Of a stretch of 64,000 nt of DNA, positions 11,641-22,977 are shown piece by piece. Under the pieces are notes generated by a model. That model was not told the DNA's origin. It was given only the letters and a program-made list of their open reading frames with translations, and did not search any database. This stretch comes from Pyrrhoderma lamaoense. Lineage: Eukaryota > Basidiomycota > Agaricomycetes > Hymenochaetales > Hymenochaetaceae. The position numbers were made by a program, and so were the translations under genes. The stretch's first letter is position 1; every line of letters starts with the position of its first letter. The stretch is taken from the NCBI GenBank assembly GCA_002794735.1, contig NBAZ01000002.1:930001-994000 (forward strand). The letters are read 5' to 3'.

Positions 11641-14464
11641 ATGGGACTGGGTATCTTGGAGGATAAACACCTAGATCATGTCCCGGGGACGACACTTTTC
11701 AGTGATGATCCGAACGCTGTTGCTCAAGTTACATTTGCAGGACTCGATTTGGGTTCTCTGAAGCATGCGAAGGGAAAGAATAGTCATATAGTTCTTGTAC
11801 CCCAACCCTCTGATGACCCCAACGATCCGCTAAACTGGCCGCAGTGGAAGAAACATACTGTTTTCTTTGTTTTGTAAGACAGACGCGGAGTTAATTGGAA
11901 TTATTAATAAGCTAATTATGATATATTCTACATAGAGTATATGGAAGTACGTAGTTTTCACTTCTATGAATATTTTCCACAACTTTCTGACTGTATTCGT
12001 AACATGAGCAGCTGTGATATGCGGTGCTTTAGTGAGCTATCCAGAGCGATTTGTTTGAAACAGGATTCTGATGGTCTCAAAGGGACCACTCGTCTCTGCT
12101 GATATTGTAGCCATCGCAGCAGAGCTGGGGCGCTCCATTCAAGCCATTTCTCGAGCTCTTGGGTCTGCTTTGGTTCTGGCACTCGCCTTCTCAACCGTTG
12201 TTTGGTCTGTACTCAGTCTTAAATTGGGCAAGCGTCCTGTAAGCATACTTTCCACTGGAGTATCTTTTGTCAAAGTTCTAACTTATCACTTGGATCACAA
12301 ATGGAATAGGTCTTTCTAGCTAGTACACTCCTGATGTTCGCAGGCTCTATGATAACTTCATTTAGTAAGTTCAAATATCGAATAACCTCAAGGGCTTGAT
12401 CTAATATATGAACAGCAAAGGATTACAACATGCTACTAGGTATCACACCTGTTAATAAAATCTATAGAATGGTCAATTTCTCAACACAAATATAGGATCA
12501 CGTATTCTACAGGGTGTCGGACAGGCAGTTCTCGAGTTTTTAGTCGGGTAAGATCATCTTCATGTACCTGCCCTATCAAAAAGGGCGATCCTCTTATTTC
12601 TAACACCATATATAGTGCTTCGATTGCCGACATATACTATACTCACGAGGTACAGGAACATCATATAAACGAAAAAAACATGATTTTTGCTTACATTTTC
12701 TGTTTAAAAGCGAGGCATCCCCGTGGCGCTGTGTGAGTTCAACTATTCTTTCAGTCTCAGCATGTAGTGAAACGAAAATCTTCAGGGAACTTGGCGCTTC
12801 TCAATGGAATCAATATCACACCGTAAGCGGATCAAGACTCCCATAGATTCACTTCAGTTGACTCTCGTTATGCGTTGCACAGACCAATTGCAGGGCAAGT
12901 GATTACTCAATTAGGCTGGAGATATGCGTTCCGGATTTTCTCTGCCGCTTGCGCCCTTCTATTCTTGATGCAGCTATTCTTTAGTAAGTGTTGACCAACA
13001 ATGAGCCTGTTTGTGAGCTTATAAGGGGTTATAGTGCCTGAGACGACATATCATAGGGATACTGTTGATCCTTCGAAGAGGAATGAACTCAACGTTGAAA
13101 AATGTGATAGGGACTCCGAGAAGCATTCCATAGAACAACGAGAACAAGGTCTTACGAGTTACCAACCTCAAAGGAAAACTTTCCTTGAAGAAATGAAAAT
13201 CTACAATGGAGTATATCCTACTAAGGCCAGTGTCCTAGCTTTATTAACCAGGCCCTTCATTGCTTGCTTGACCCCCGTTTGCTTGTGGGCTGGCTTAGTT
13301 TATGGTGTAGCTATCACCTGGCTTGTGCTCATCGCGACAAGCGTTTCTCAACTTTTTAGCGCTGAGCCGTATAATTTCACAACTGCTCAAGTTGGTCTCA
13401 CATATAGTGCGTTTCTGTAACTAATTAAATTTGTAGTGGATGTTACTGAAAACAATTTTGATCAGTGTCTCCGTTTATCTTTGCTTTTATCGCTGCGCTA
13501 CTTTGTGGACCATTGACCGATTACGTAGCGAAGAAATTCAGTGAGGCAAATAATGGTACGCAGTGGGCTTCTGCCTCTGGACAAAACTACCCATCTTATT
13601 ACTAAATTAGGTACTTTCGAGCCTGAATTTCGACTTGTACTCGTCACCTTCTATGCTGTTTTTGGCAGTATGGGATTTTTCGGTTGGGGGTATGTTTCTC
13701 GAAAGTATTTCCTACCTCGTGAAGAGTGGCTCTAAACTCTATCTAGAATCTCCGCGAATAAACTCGATCCCTGGATTGGACCAGTTATCTTCTTCGGATT
13801 AATCAACTTTGGTAACATTAAGCATTTGATGAGATCCAAGTTAAGATCTGATTGAATGCTGCTCTAGGAATCACCATTGGATGTTCTGCTGCTATTGGAT
13901 ATGTAGTAGATTCACATCGCCATTCTGCAGACTCTGCATTAGGCGGTGTCATCTTGTGAGCTCACTAACGAATATTGTTATGGGACGATTATAGTTACTG
14001 ATAATATACTCTAACATCATTTAGCTTCAAGAATATGTAAGATTGACAGTATTTTATAAATTTATGTCTAATTTGTGGTTGTACTCAGCTTCTCCTTCAT
14101 CATCACACTTTTTGTCAACGAGTAAGTTCTCATTGATGAATCACCCTAGTATTTGAGACCGATGGATATCTATCTTAACATAGCTGGATAACTGCACGAG
14201 GCGTGCTTAATGTTTTTGGGATAGTAGGGGGAATTACAATTTTTACAAGTTTGCTTACCATACGTAAGTGCTGTTTCTCAGAGCTTTGTAACATTTCTGA
14301 CCTTTTCTCAACAACTTAGCGATGTATATCTGTGAGTTCATTCTCTTACGAACTATCATCTATACTTACCCACACCTTGTTCTTTAGATGGAAAACGTGC
14401 TCGCTCATGGATTCATCGCACAGTAAAATTCGATGATGATGAAGCTACTGTTGTTGCCCATTAG
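11641..14464 (+). CDS. Major facilitator superfamily transporter, DHA1-like drug:H+ antiporter type
   Basis: Starts at ATG 11641 and ends with TAG at 14462-14464, with about a dozen small introns. The N-terminal cytosolic region carries the classical fungal signature DPNDPLNWPQWKK just before the first helix. Later exons give a run of membrane helices including SADIVAIAAELGRSIQAIS, LKLGKRPVF, SRILQGVGQAVLEFLVG, ALWNLALLNGINITPPIAG, a cytosolic central loop rich in charged residues (13040-13190), then TRPFIACLTPV, PFIFAFIAALLCGPLTDYVA, LINFGITIGCSAAIGYVVD and NDWITARGVLNVFG. The C-terminus is short (KRARSWIHRTVKFDDDEA). Twelve helices are expected. Family role is proton-coupled export or uptake of small molecules at the plasma membrane; substrate cannot be read from sequence. 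It faces the amidohydrolase/TmpA-like pair, which could mean a shared metabolite context. No frame break was needed. Confidence 0.88.
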
Positions 14465-15181
14465 GATAGAACAAAGTTACTTTCTTTGCATGTCTAATTC
14501 ATTGCATCGGACGACGAATGACTATTATAGTATAACCTCTTTGTAAATTCTTGGATCAGCTGGCCGTTAACACTGTATAAATATGTTGTTTTAACTTCTC
14601 ATTTTGTGTAAATTAGTTTTGCTATATCAGAAGGTTATCATGTGATTCTTCTTCGCAAGTCAGGGGAACAATAAGTATAAAAATTCATATCGCTAGTAAC
14701 AAATTCATTCTCCTTGCCCTTAGCTGTCGTCCTTATCTGCGGGCCCCCCTTCAATATAACCATTACGTTATCGAGGGTAGTGATAGCGAGACTTAATCAG
14801 TGATCATTAGTTATTACTATAAGGAAGATGCTTTACTCGATTCGTTACCGTAACCTAGTAAATAAGTACAATGTGTACCTCACACGTAATGGATCAAATT
14901 TGTGTGGCTTCGGCTCAAAAGACCTGATCAACTGGTATATATCGTTACTCCCTACATATATACATACACATACAAATACAAAATTACTATGCTCTAACTG
15001 CATTCAGCGGATGAATACCGATAAAAAACCCCGATTTTAGAAGTACTATTGGTACATAATTATACCTGGAGAGGATGAAGGGCGTTCGGAAAGTCATAAT
15101 GCAAAAAGAGGCTAAGCTGCTTTTCCTGAGTATGAAAGTTCCTTTTGGTATGTATCAGACTCTGTGTTCTAAGAAGAATGC
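14465..15181. other. Convergent intergenic region
   Basis: About 700 bp between the 3' ends of the MFS gene (+) and the DUF6534 gene (-). It contains only a short unsupported frame (14828-15040) and A/T-rich sequence fitting two 3' flanks. Confidence 0.45.
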
Positions 15182-16610
15182 TCAATATATGCATGATGTG
15201 AAGCCATTTAAATGTGAATTAACCTTGTAACTATTTTCTGTCGCCGTTTCAGGGTCGATCTTTATAGTATGATTCCGCGGATCAGCTGGGTCTTGTAATG
15301 ATGATGGCGTACGGAAGTGATCCATTGAAACGCTAGTTGTCAAGAAAGACTGGAATGTATCACCGAAGTTGCTGAGGACATGTTTTCTTGCGTTTAGAGT
15401 CGCAAGAAGCGAGTTCATATACACTAGGAGAAGTTCTGATATGTTAGAAAAGCTTCACTTATAAAATCCGAATGATACTTACGACGACTTGTCATGAGGT
15501 AAAACAGGATATAGTAGAATGTTAAAGGGAGAACAAGGTTCATTATGAGACAAACGATTGCAATAATGCCAGTGATAGTCCCCGTTCCAACAGAGTAATG
15601 GATTAGACGAACAATTATCCGTTCACTACGGCGGAACCCGGTTCTTGATCGACGCAATAAGAATACAAGAGCACTAGCAATAGCAGCATCAGCTACAGCA
15701 TTTATCACGTTAATCGATCGAGTTATCGATTTGATGGATAGAAGCTGCTCGAAAAGATTGAAGTGTATGGCCTTTGAAAAATAATCTGTAAATTTGAAGA
15801 TAGTTAGCCCACACAACATAGTCATGTATATGAGGAAATAAGAGGACGTACACATAGTCGAAATAAACTGGGCTACTACCCAAATGTATACGAAACCAGT
15901 AAGCAGAATATTTCTGTCGCTCACTAGACGTAAAATGTAAAGATTTCATACTTGAATCATCGATCTCAGACTTACACCTCCAGATACGTAGCGTAAAGAA
16001 TGACTGAACCAGCAGGCAGATCATTGCAGTAAACAAGACCATTATAATTAACGTCCTAGAATAACATACTGAAGTTAGGAGGGGTGCGATGCTACTATAA
16101 TCTATACTAACTGTTCAAGAGTAGCTAGATGAACTGGACTCCCCCAGTTTGATATCAGGTATGCATAGCAAGATTGTGTGATGAGTCCTTGGTGAACAGT
16201 ATCTAGTAACCAAACTACGAAGACGAGAAGCTTCAGGGTATATCGGTCTTTATGATATTCCTGTGGATATCGGTCAGAAGACTTCTCGGATATAAGGTAA
16301 TACCAAGGGTATTTCACAAACATTGTAATAGTAGTAAACTTGGACAGAACCTGCACCCCATAGCCTGAGGTCCGGCACTGTTTTAAGCACAGAGGTAAGC
16401 TTTTGAAGTGCGAAAACACTCACGCCATAGAGAGACTATACATTTTTAAGTATTTATGGACCTCAATCTTATGATTTTAGATTAACTTACACGACGCCAA
16501 TATACAGGGCCCCCATCTTTTTAGAGTAGCTTAGTCTGATTTCGTTCACCAACTATTTAAGTCAAGCTTACGGTTACATCCAACGACACTGAATTAGCGT
16601 CGGAACTCAT
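15182..16610 (-). CDS. DUF6534-like seven-helix membrane protein
   Basis: A minus-strand gene of several exons, from ATG at 16610 (MSSDANSVSLDVT, cut by an intron) to the stop at 15182. The second exon reads MGALYIGVV, matching the first helix of the family. Next come a region with YTLKLLVFVVWLLDTVHQ, a helix block with LIIMVLFTAMICLLVQSFF and LRIWR, then SINVINAVADAAIASALVF, RLIHYSVGTGTITGIIAIV and LPLTFYYILFYLMTSRR. The last exon begins YMNSLLATLNARKHV, the hallmark C-terminal motif of DUF6534 proteins, before a short polar tail. This family is expanded in Agaricomycetes and resembles receptor-type seven-transmembrane proteins, but its function is unknown. Family recognition is good; exon borders are approximate. 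Confidence 0.8.
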
Positions 16611-17069
16611 GACCACGGTATTTGGACGGAAAATAGACAAGGAGCGCGGAGGGCGGGGAACTATCTCCAAGTCGAGTTCTCTTTTATATTATGCTTGCAG
16701 CCGTTGTATAACCGTTGTGTGAGAAAAGCGGGAAGAAGATTCGTATCAGATTTCTTTCAATACCGTTTCATTTTCAAGAAGTCCTCGCTTATTGTTTTTA
16801 ATAGACTACGCATCAAAAACTTTTTAACACCCCGAACGGTCTCCGAACGAGTTTGAAAAAATGAAGAAAAATCACTAAAATGGTCTGCGTCATTTGGAAT
16901 TTGACTAACTTTCTAAGCAGTGAAACAAGAAAATGAGACAAGAAAATGAATTTTTGTATTATTCAGTACAAAATTAAATACTAATCCTACATTTGAATCT
17001 TTATGTATGAAGGGCAAGATTAAAATGGCGTCCGAATACGATAAGATGTGTTGGTATAAAACGAGTGGT
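16611..17069. other. Intergenic; DUF6534 promoter and HSP20 3' flank
   Basis: About 460 bp of A/T-rich sequence between two same-strand genes. No open frame or motif of note. Confidence 0.4.
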
Positions 17070-17592
17070 TTAAGAGATTGTAATTTTCTGTGGTTGTTGT
17101 TCAGGTGTAGTCTTCGGGAAAGTGATCGTTAGGACACCATCTTCCATAGTTGCTTTGATATCTTCCGGCTACAAAGAAGTTAGCACTTATTCACTCCACA
17201 TACTCCAACAAAATTAGTCTTACCTTCGTGTCAGCGGGCAAGGGTAATGATCGCGAGAATTTACCTGAGCGTCTCTCGCGATGAATGTATCCCTTCTCAT
17301 CCACATTTTTGGTGAAGGTCTGCTCGCCAGAAATAAGAAGGCGGCCCTTTTGAATGTCAACATTGATGTCTTCCTTCTTCATTCCTGGTAACTCGATCGT
17401 CGCAGTTACCAAATTTGCTTCCGGCGACTCGTGAATGTCCATTCGTGGCTGGAATCCAAACGCGAGGGACTGGTTCTTTCCATCACGAGTGGAGACCTGG
17501 CGATCAGTGGGCGCATCGTTAAAGTCGTTAAATAGTCGTTGGAAGTCGTTGAAGGAAAAGAAGGGTTCGTAGTAGTAGATTGAAGAAGACAT
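17070..17592 (-). CDS. Small heat-shock protein, HSP20 / alpha-crystallin family
   Basis: Two exons (17224-17592 and 17070-17168) with a 55-bp intron encode 155 residues, a normal length for fungal HSP20. The N-terminus has the aromatic-rich pattern YYYEPFFSFNDFQRLFNDF. The alpha-crystallin domain spans about residues 45-150, with PRMDIHESPEANLVTATIE, LPGMKKEDINVDIQKGRL, ISGEQ, and, across the intron, RSLPLPADTK then PEDIKATMEDGVLTITFPK. The C-terminus ends KITIS, carrying the I-x-I motif used for oligomer assembly. It acts as an ATP-independent holdase chaperone that binds unfolding proteins during stress, usually in the cytosol. The upstream region has a TATA box (17683-17692) and a multi-pentamer heat-shock element (17771-17800), so heat induction through HSF is expected. 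No break in frame. Confidence 0.96.
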
Positions 17593-17682
17593 TTCGTTTG
17601 AGAGTATTAGAGTGAGGTTGTGTTGTTACAAAAGAGGCTTTATGCTTTGTTTTCTGTGAGGGACGACCAAGGACTGAAGGCG

Positions 17683-17692
17683 CATATTTATA
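17683..17692 (-). promoter_or_regulatory. TATA box of the HSP20 gene
   Basis: On the minus strand this reads TATAAATATG, about 90 bp before the HSP20 start codon, and sits between the start codon and the heat-shock element. Confidence 0.6.
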
Positions 17693-17770
17693 CTTGTAAA
17701 GCAGAATTATCTAGAAAGTTAACACCCGTGTATACATGAGATGAGGAGCAAATATATGCTACGACCCTGG

Positions 17771-17800
17771 AGAACATTCGCGAGTTTTCGAGGAATTTCC
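17771..17800 (-). promoter_or_regulatory. Heat-shock element upstream of HSP20
   Basis: Thirty bases divide into six contiguous pentamers alternating nGAAn and nTTCn: AGAAC, ATTCG, CGAGT, TTTCG, AGGAA, TTTCC. Four are perfect and two (CGAGT, AGGAA) are one base off. Arrays of three or more inverted pentamers bind the HSF trimer, and the location about 180 bp before the HSP20 start makes this a strong functional candidate. Confidence 0.8.
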
Positions 17801-19511
17801 ATTTTAGGCGCATCAACTTTTGCCACAAAGTTCCCACGATCAATATATTTCAATCCACATTTGAATTCGAGAAAAAGACTAGAATAATTTCAAGTGAAAA
17901 AAAAAATCTTTTTTATTGATCTCGCTTTGTTAGTGGTTGGGTCAAACTTTTACTGAGTAACACACCCGGGTTACTACTACTAATACCGAATTTGATTCAA
18001 ATGTTTCTGATCTGAAGGTCCATCCCACCGTCCAACTATCCACTTGTCTCTAGTGTCAAGTTCAACTATGGATGTTACTATAAAACAGGCGTGTGTGGGA
18101 ACAGGCATCGCGTGCATCTCGGTTTAAAATTTAAGTGTTCAATATCAGTGTCTCCTCTTCTTACAGTCATATTTCTCAACTTCGTGTCCTTCTTTTCTAT
18201 ATGCGATGATGAGAGTGACAAGCTCGCTAACGCCATCTTTTACTTGAAACAAAAGAAAAACATGTTATAGAGTGCATATGAAGATGAAGAGATATTAAGC
18301 ACATCAATCAAATTTAATTCGTACAAATGTCTCAGCATATCACACTATGCCTGAGACAGTAGTTTGGCCTTCGGTTCTCGATGCAAGTCTACTTTTGGAG
18401 CTTTGTAAAGGATCCATTACTTATTTAACTTTATGGCTAGCCCATTTTTTGTGTAATCCCAATAATTAAGAGAGAAGTGGGAGTTCAGTGGTGAAACAAT
18501 GATAGTGATATTTGTTTCGAACTAAACTGTTGTATAATCATGAACAAGATGGACTTGGTTTAAAGAGTAGTCAGAACCATAATGATTGAACCCTCAATGT
18601 GTATGGACCTATGCATTTCGTATTTAATGATACATAAAGGTTCTTATCCACAATTCCATGACGTAGGTTGTGTAGAGGTCCACTGAAGGACTTTAGATTC
18701 AGGAAGGTTAATCATCTCGCGTAAGAAGATGTTCCTGATCAACTACGTTCTGAGTGACTCGGAGCCTCATATTACGACCCAACTCATACCCATTTCTTTA
18801 CTTAAAGAGACCCTTCTCTATTCATCATTTTCACGGAGTTCAGTATGAATAAATATCTTGAAAACAGCTTCAATGTATATATCGAAATTTCGCCACATGA
18901 CCCAAAGAAGCTATAACTATGCGACCGTCACACGATCAATGGTGACCGCTTGCGTGGCGCTAACCAATGGTTTTCGTGTCCTAACTAGAACGAGGTTTGC
19001 CATGCAGAAAACGCATGTATAGCTTATTGCTTTCATTATAGAACACTAGACTAAGAAACGAAATAAAAGAAAACGAAAAATCGAGCAGAGGTGCAAATAA
19101 AACGTGTTTTTACGATAAGACCTCCACCGAATTGGTGACACTCAGCCCTCGGCGCACAAAGGCACTCTATAGCCCTTTACATCCCTTGACTACCTTTTTA
19201 CGCTACCCACCACCTCGGCGACAAACGGGCGCATCCCTCTTTACCCTTCAGCTTTTCCTCTCCTGATTACTGAAAAGGAGTTACTCCGGTGATTTTTAGC
19301 AGTTCTGGAGGAATTTGTACCTATTCTTCAGATCACGGCAGCTTAAAGGCCTTTACTTTAACAAAGCCGGGTCGTATTCAGATAGTACAGTTTCTTTTTG
19401 TATCGAAAACACTTGCTATAGTGGTGGTTGCCATCTTCCGCGGGATTTCTCCCTCTACCTAACTCCCGTGCTTCTTTGTTACCTTCTTTCCCTCACGGGT
19501 TAGAGGTCGGC
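17801..19511. other. Intergenic; nothing recognised, with promoter-like end
   Basis: About 1.7 kb without a convincing gene. The last 450 bp (from about 18960, CCAAT-type sequence at 18962-18968) become C/T-rich and resemble the 5' flank of a plus-strand gene starting at 19512. A 62-codon frame at 19315-19503 has no recognisable content. Confidence 0.4.
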
Positions 19512-20376
19512 ATGGACGCCGTCCTGGATAGAGCGTATGTAAATTTGCTCTTTTGAGGGTTTCAAACTGCTTAATTTGATTACAATTGATTACATGTAAT
19601 GTCCCTTCTGATCGGAATTTGTCAATATGTTGACTTTATGGGATATACAGTCTGTCTCTCCGGGGTGTTACAGGTGTGCTCGTATTGACTCCTGATTCGT
19701 GGCTGACTATTGCCAGTGAGTAATTATCATAGATGACAATGTCTTGCTAACAGTATCGTCTAATTGACCTTTGTCAATGTCAAACTCTTTTTGTTATATC
19801 AACGGTAAAACGAAATTCTTCAATACTATGCTACCAAAATATTCCGTCCTTCCTTAAATTATAACATCACAAAGGTCGCGGGGCTCTTTCTTCTACGGAC
19901 GCAAAACCAATAGCAGATCTCATCTCTTGGACTAATGAAGGTTCAACAGGATCAGTGCCATGGCAAGAAGGTGCTGGTGGAAGGTCAGTCATCACCCAAA
20001 CCATCCCCCCCAGATGAGTTAATGTCAATTTGTTTTGAATATGATTGATCCATCTCTTAGATGTCTTCATTTCCATCGTGCTTCAACGCATACATTAATT
20101 CTCTTAAGACGATCTGGAATGCACCGTTCTCAAGGGCAGGTCAGTCAAGTTAGTGGCTCCTCAGGCTGGTCTCCTCGAGCTCCTCGTATGCACTTCGGAC
20201 TGTCTTCACTTTCCACTGTATCAGCGACCTCCGCCATATCTGCTGTCACTAAATCTAGTGATCGATTAACAATCAGAGGCTTTGAAATAGGTTCTGCAAG
20301 CATGTATGCACCGTCGTGCAGTTGTAGCCTGACTACAGACGTGGTGGAAACACATAGACCGAGTTCATGGTACTAA
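19512..20376 (+). CDS. Tentative small four-exon gene, possibly a roadblock/LAMTOR5-like protein
   Basis: Inferred exons 19512-19534, 19651-19715, 19875-19983 and 20061-20376 join in frame through GT-AG introns (116, 159 and 77 bp) to give 170 residues. The start reads MDAVLDRALSLRGVTGVLVL, then TPDSWLTIASRGALSSTDAK and PIADLISWTNEGSTGSVPW. This resembles the N-terminal helix and first strand of small profilin-like roadblock/LAMTOR5 subunits, but the match is by pattern only. The fourth exon is Ser/Arg-rich and unlike that fold, so the last exon or its frame may be wrong. A very long pyrimidine-rich tract follows, as after other plus-strand genes here. A minus-strand frame at 19867-20076 is the main alternative. 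Function is unproven. Confidence 0.4.
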
Positions 20377-22977
20377 TCTTGAAAAAACTTTCCGAGATCT
20401 TCATGAAAACTCACCGCCTCAACGACTATACTGCTACTGCTTCAAATGCACTTTCTTCTTTTCTCTCGAGTTTGCATTTCTCATCTTGTCTGATACCGTA
20501 ATTGCATATCAAACAATCATTATAATCACCCCACCCCTACATGGCTCATTGACCTACTCCGCCTTCTTATTCACGGTTTTCACGCCCATATCCATCACGT
20601 ACATACATTCACACATATCGGAGCAGCCCTTACGAATCAAACAACCCCGCAAACAACTTCGCATAACTCGCATTCGCATCAGTTTCACCTCCTTTCTACG
20701 AATCTCTCCTCTAATTAGTCATCTCAATCTCAACCCCGCATGTATACACGTTTAGCCGATCTTTTCTGTCTAACGCTCCGATCTTAAGGACTTTCCATCA
20801 CACCCATTGCTCACGTTCATGTTCCACTCATTTTCCTTTCATCCAACCCTTTCTATTCTCGACGGAAGTTTTTCGTCTTCTCCATCTGGGGCGTTTCAGA
20901 CATCTAGTTTTTTCTGTGTACCATTTCTATGGTGACTTCGGTTTCAACTTCGACTTCGATATTATTATACTTGACTGTGACCGCTAGCTGGCCGACTAAC
21001 TGACTAACTGACTGGTTGACTGACTGGCTAACTAATTGACTGAAGTAGTCGATTTGATTCTAATCTGACCTGATTTATTGAATAACCCTGGTAGTTGATA
21101 GCTCTATCCCAACTATGTATTACATGTTGATGTTCCGTTCAATTTGTCCGATACATCGAATCCACTGAATCCCTTCAAGTTGATAATCAAGAATACAAAC
21201 ATCTCCATTCTTATATCTAACTGTTCATCCTTTTACAAGTCATCCAATCCATCTCTACTTCCCCGCTATCCAAATTATATCTAATAACCCAATTTCTAAA
21301 TACCTGCTTACCCCCGTTTCTTATACTTCCCCAATATCTTTCCTACCCTTATCCCCCCTCTCTGAGTCATTCCCCCTTACTTCTTTTCATCCCTTCTCTC
21401 ACCTAGCCTTTTGCTTCCGGTAATTCCGAGGTATAGGCATGATTTCTAATGCCCCGTCTCATGACTGCGACCGCACAGTCATACTTTCTTATGTCTCCTT
21501 AATATCCTCGTACTATATCATCCTTCATCTTCTCTTCCATTCATGCATATATCCAGAACCATATACATCCTTTACTTCCTTGTGTCTTAAAGACTTTTCT
21601 GCATCATTCCGCATTATTACTAATAGTTATACTATTCAGTGCTGGTTACTTCTAAAAACCCCTTTCTCCTTAAATCTGTTTCTCCTCTTTCATTGCACCC
21701 CCTTTTTATCTTTCCTCCAGAATAACCGATATACATCTCAAAGCCCTACTTTCAATAAGAAAAATCTCAAGTAGCAGCATAGCCCCCGTGTTTCAAACAA
21801 ATTAATGCGTCGAAATTTTATTTTCTCATTTTCTTTTCCGTCGTATTCTGTATATATATTCATTATCCCTTTTCTTTCTTTCTTTCTGTCCATTTCTCTA
21901 CTACCTTGCTGCCTTATCAACGTAACAGTACCCCTTACTTCTCTTTCTCAATCAACTCTTTTTTCTTATCCCACCTTCTACCTACAAATCCTTCTTCTTT
22001 CTTTCTTTTCTTTCTTTTTCCCGGTTTAGCGCAGTGCCAACTCATGGGTTGTCCCAGAATACTAATGTGTATAATACAAAATAAAAAAGCTGAAATCAGT
22101 GAAATCGAAGTGAGAACAGCCTAAGTGAAAGGGTGATTTGAAGGCTTAAAAGGTCAATGACACTAAACAAGCTCAATTTGAAACTGGGTTTACCTCTATT
22201 ATCAGTGTTTAAAAACAGTATCACAGGCAGTTGAGTAAACACATCGATAACGGCGTTCTCAAGAATCATGCGTATTATAATCTTGACTTGCCGACTTACC
22301 TAATGATAATCAACTTCATATTTCTGAAACAATTGAAGTTGTATGCTATCGTCACACTCGTATCAAAACTGTCATTGCTCACCATTATCATCATCACTAT
22401 ACTCATCGATGATAATGAGGGCGATGGTACCAGCGAGGATGGCACATGGTCCAGGTCACCCATCACAAATCCATACCGATACCATCTACACCATCTAACA
22501 ATCCAGTATACACATGCATAACTATTCATGTCACAAAAAGAGGAGCATACAAAAAGAGTGATAAACAAGTTTTTTTAATACTTCAACTTTCGGGACAACA
22601 TGACAACAGTTACAGGATGAGATGCGTTGTACATGCTAACGATAATGTATGTAATCGGGGCGGGGCGAGATAGAACACAGGGTCGGAGGGATTAGAAAAG
22701 GGTGTGAAAGGAGGGCCGAACAGATGGATGGATGGATGAATGTTCTGGATGAAAGAAGCTGTGAAGGTTATAGGATAAAAAGGGTGGAAACCTGTGGCAA
22801 TATAGAAATAAAGAAAAGGGAAAAAGAGAAGAGATACGCGTCAGCTCAAGCCCATTGAGATAGATCAAGGAAAGAACCAGGTAAAATAGAAAATGGAGTA
22901 AATTGGACAGAACGTCATGGGGTCAATGTCCCTATTGATATATGACGAGCGGAGAACGAGAACCCACTCAGACAGGT
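20377..22977. other. Long pyrimidine-rich tract and A/G-rich 3' flank of eIF5A
   Basis: From 20400 to about 22030 the plus strand is dominated by C and T, with short C/T runs and a tetranucleotide-type repeat near 20988-21044. Open frames here are Ser/Leu/Pro/Phe-rich composition artefacts. From about 22680 to 22977 the plus strand is A/G-rich, which fits the 3' flank of the minus-strand eIF5A gene. No gene recognised. Confidence 0.5.
20988..21044. repeat. Imperfect GACT/CTAA-type short tandem repeat
   Basis: A run of slightly varied 4-base units (CTGA, CTAA, CTGG) covers about 57 bp. It lies inside the pyrimidine-rich region and has no coding meaning that I can see. Confidence 0.6.

Noticed and set aside
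19512..19720. LSM8 first exons
   Set aside because: The expected DGR-IVGTLKGFDQ sequence is absent after the VLVLTPD strand.
20486..22124. Open frames in the long pyrimidine tract
   Set aside because: Same composition artefact; none shows a recognisable motif.
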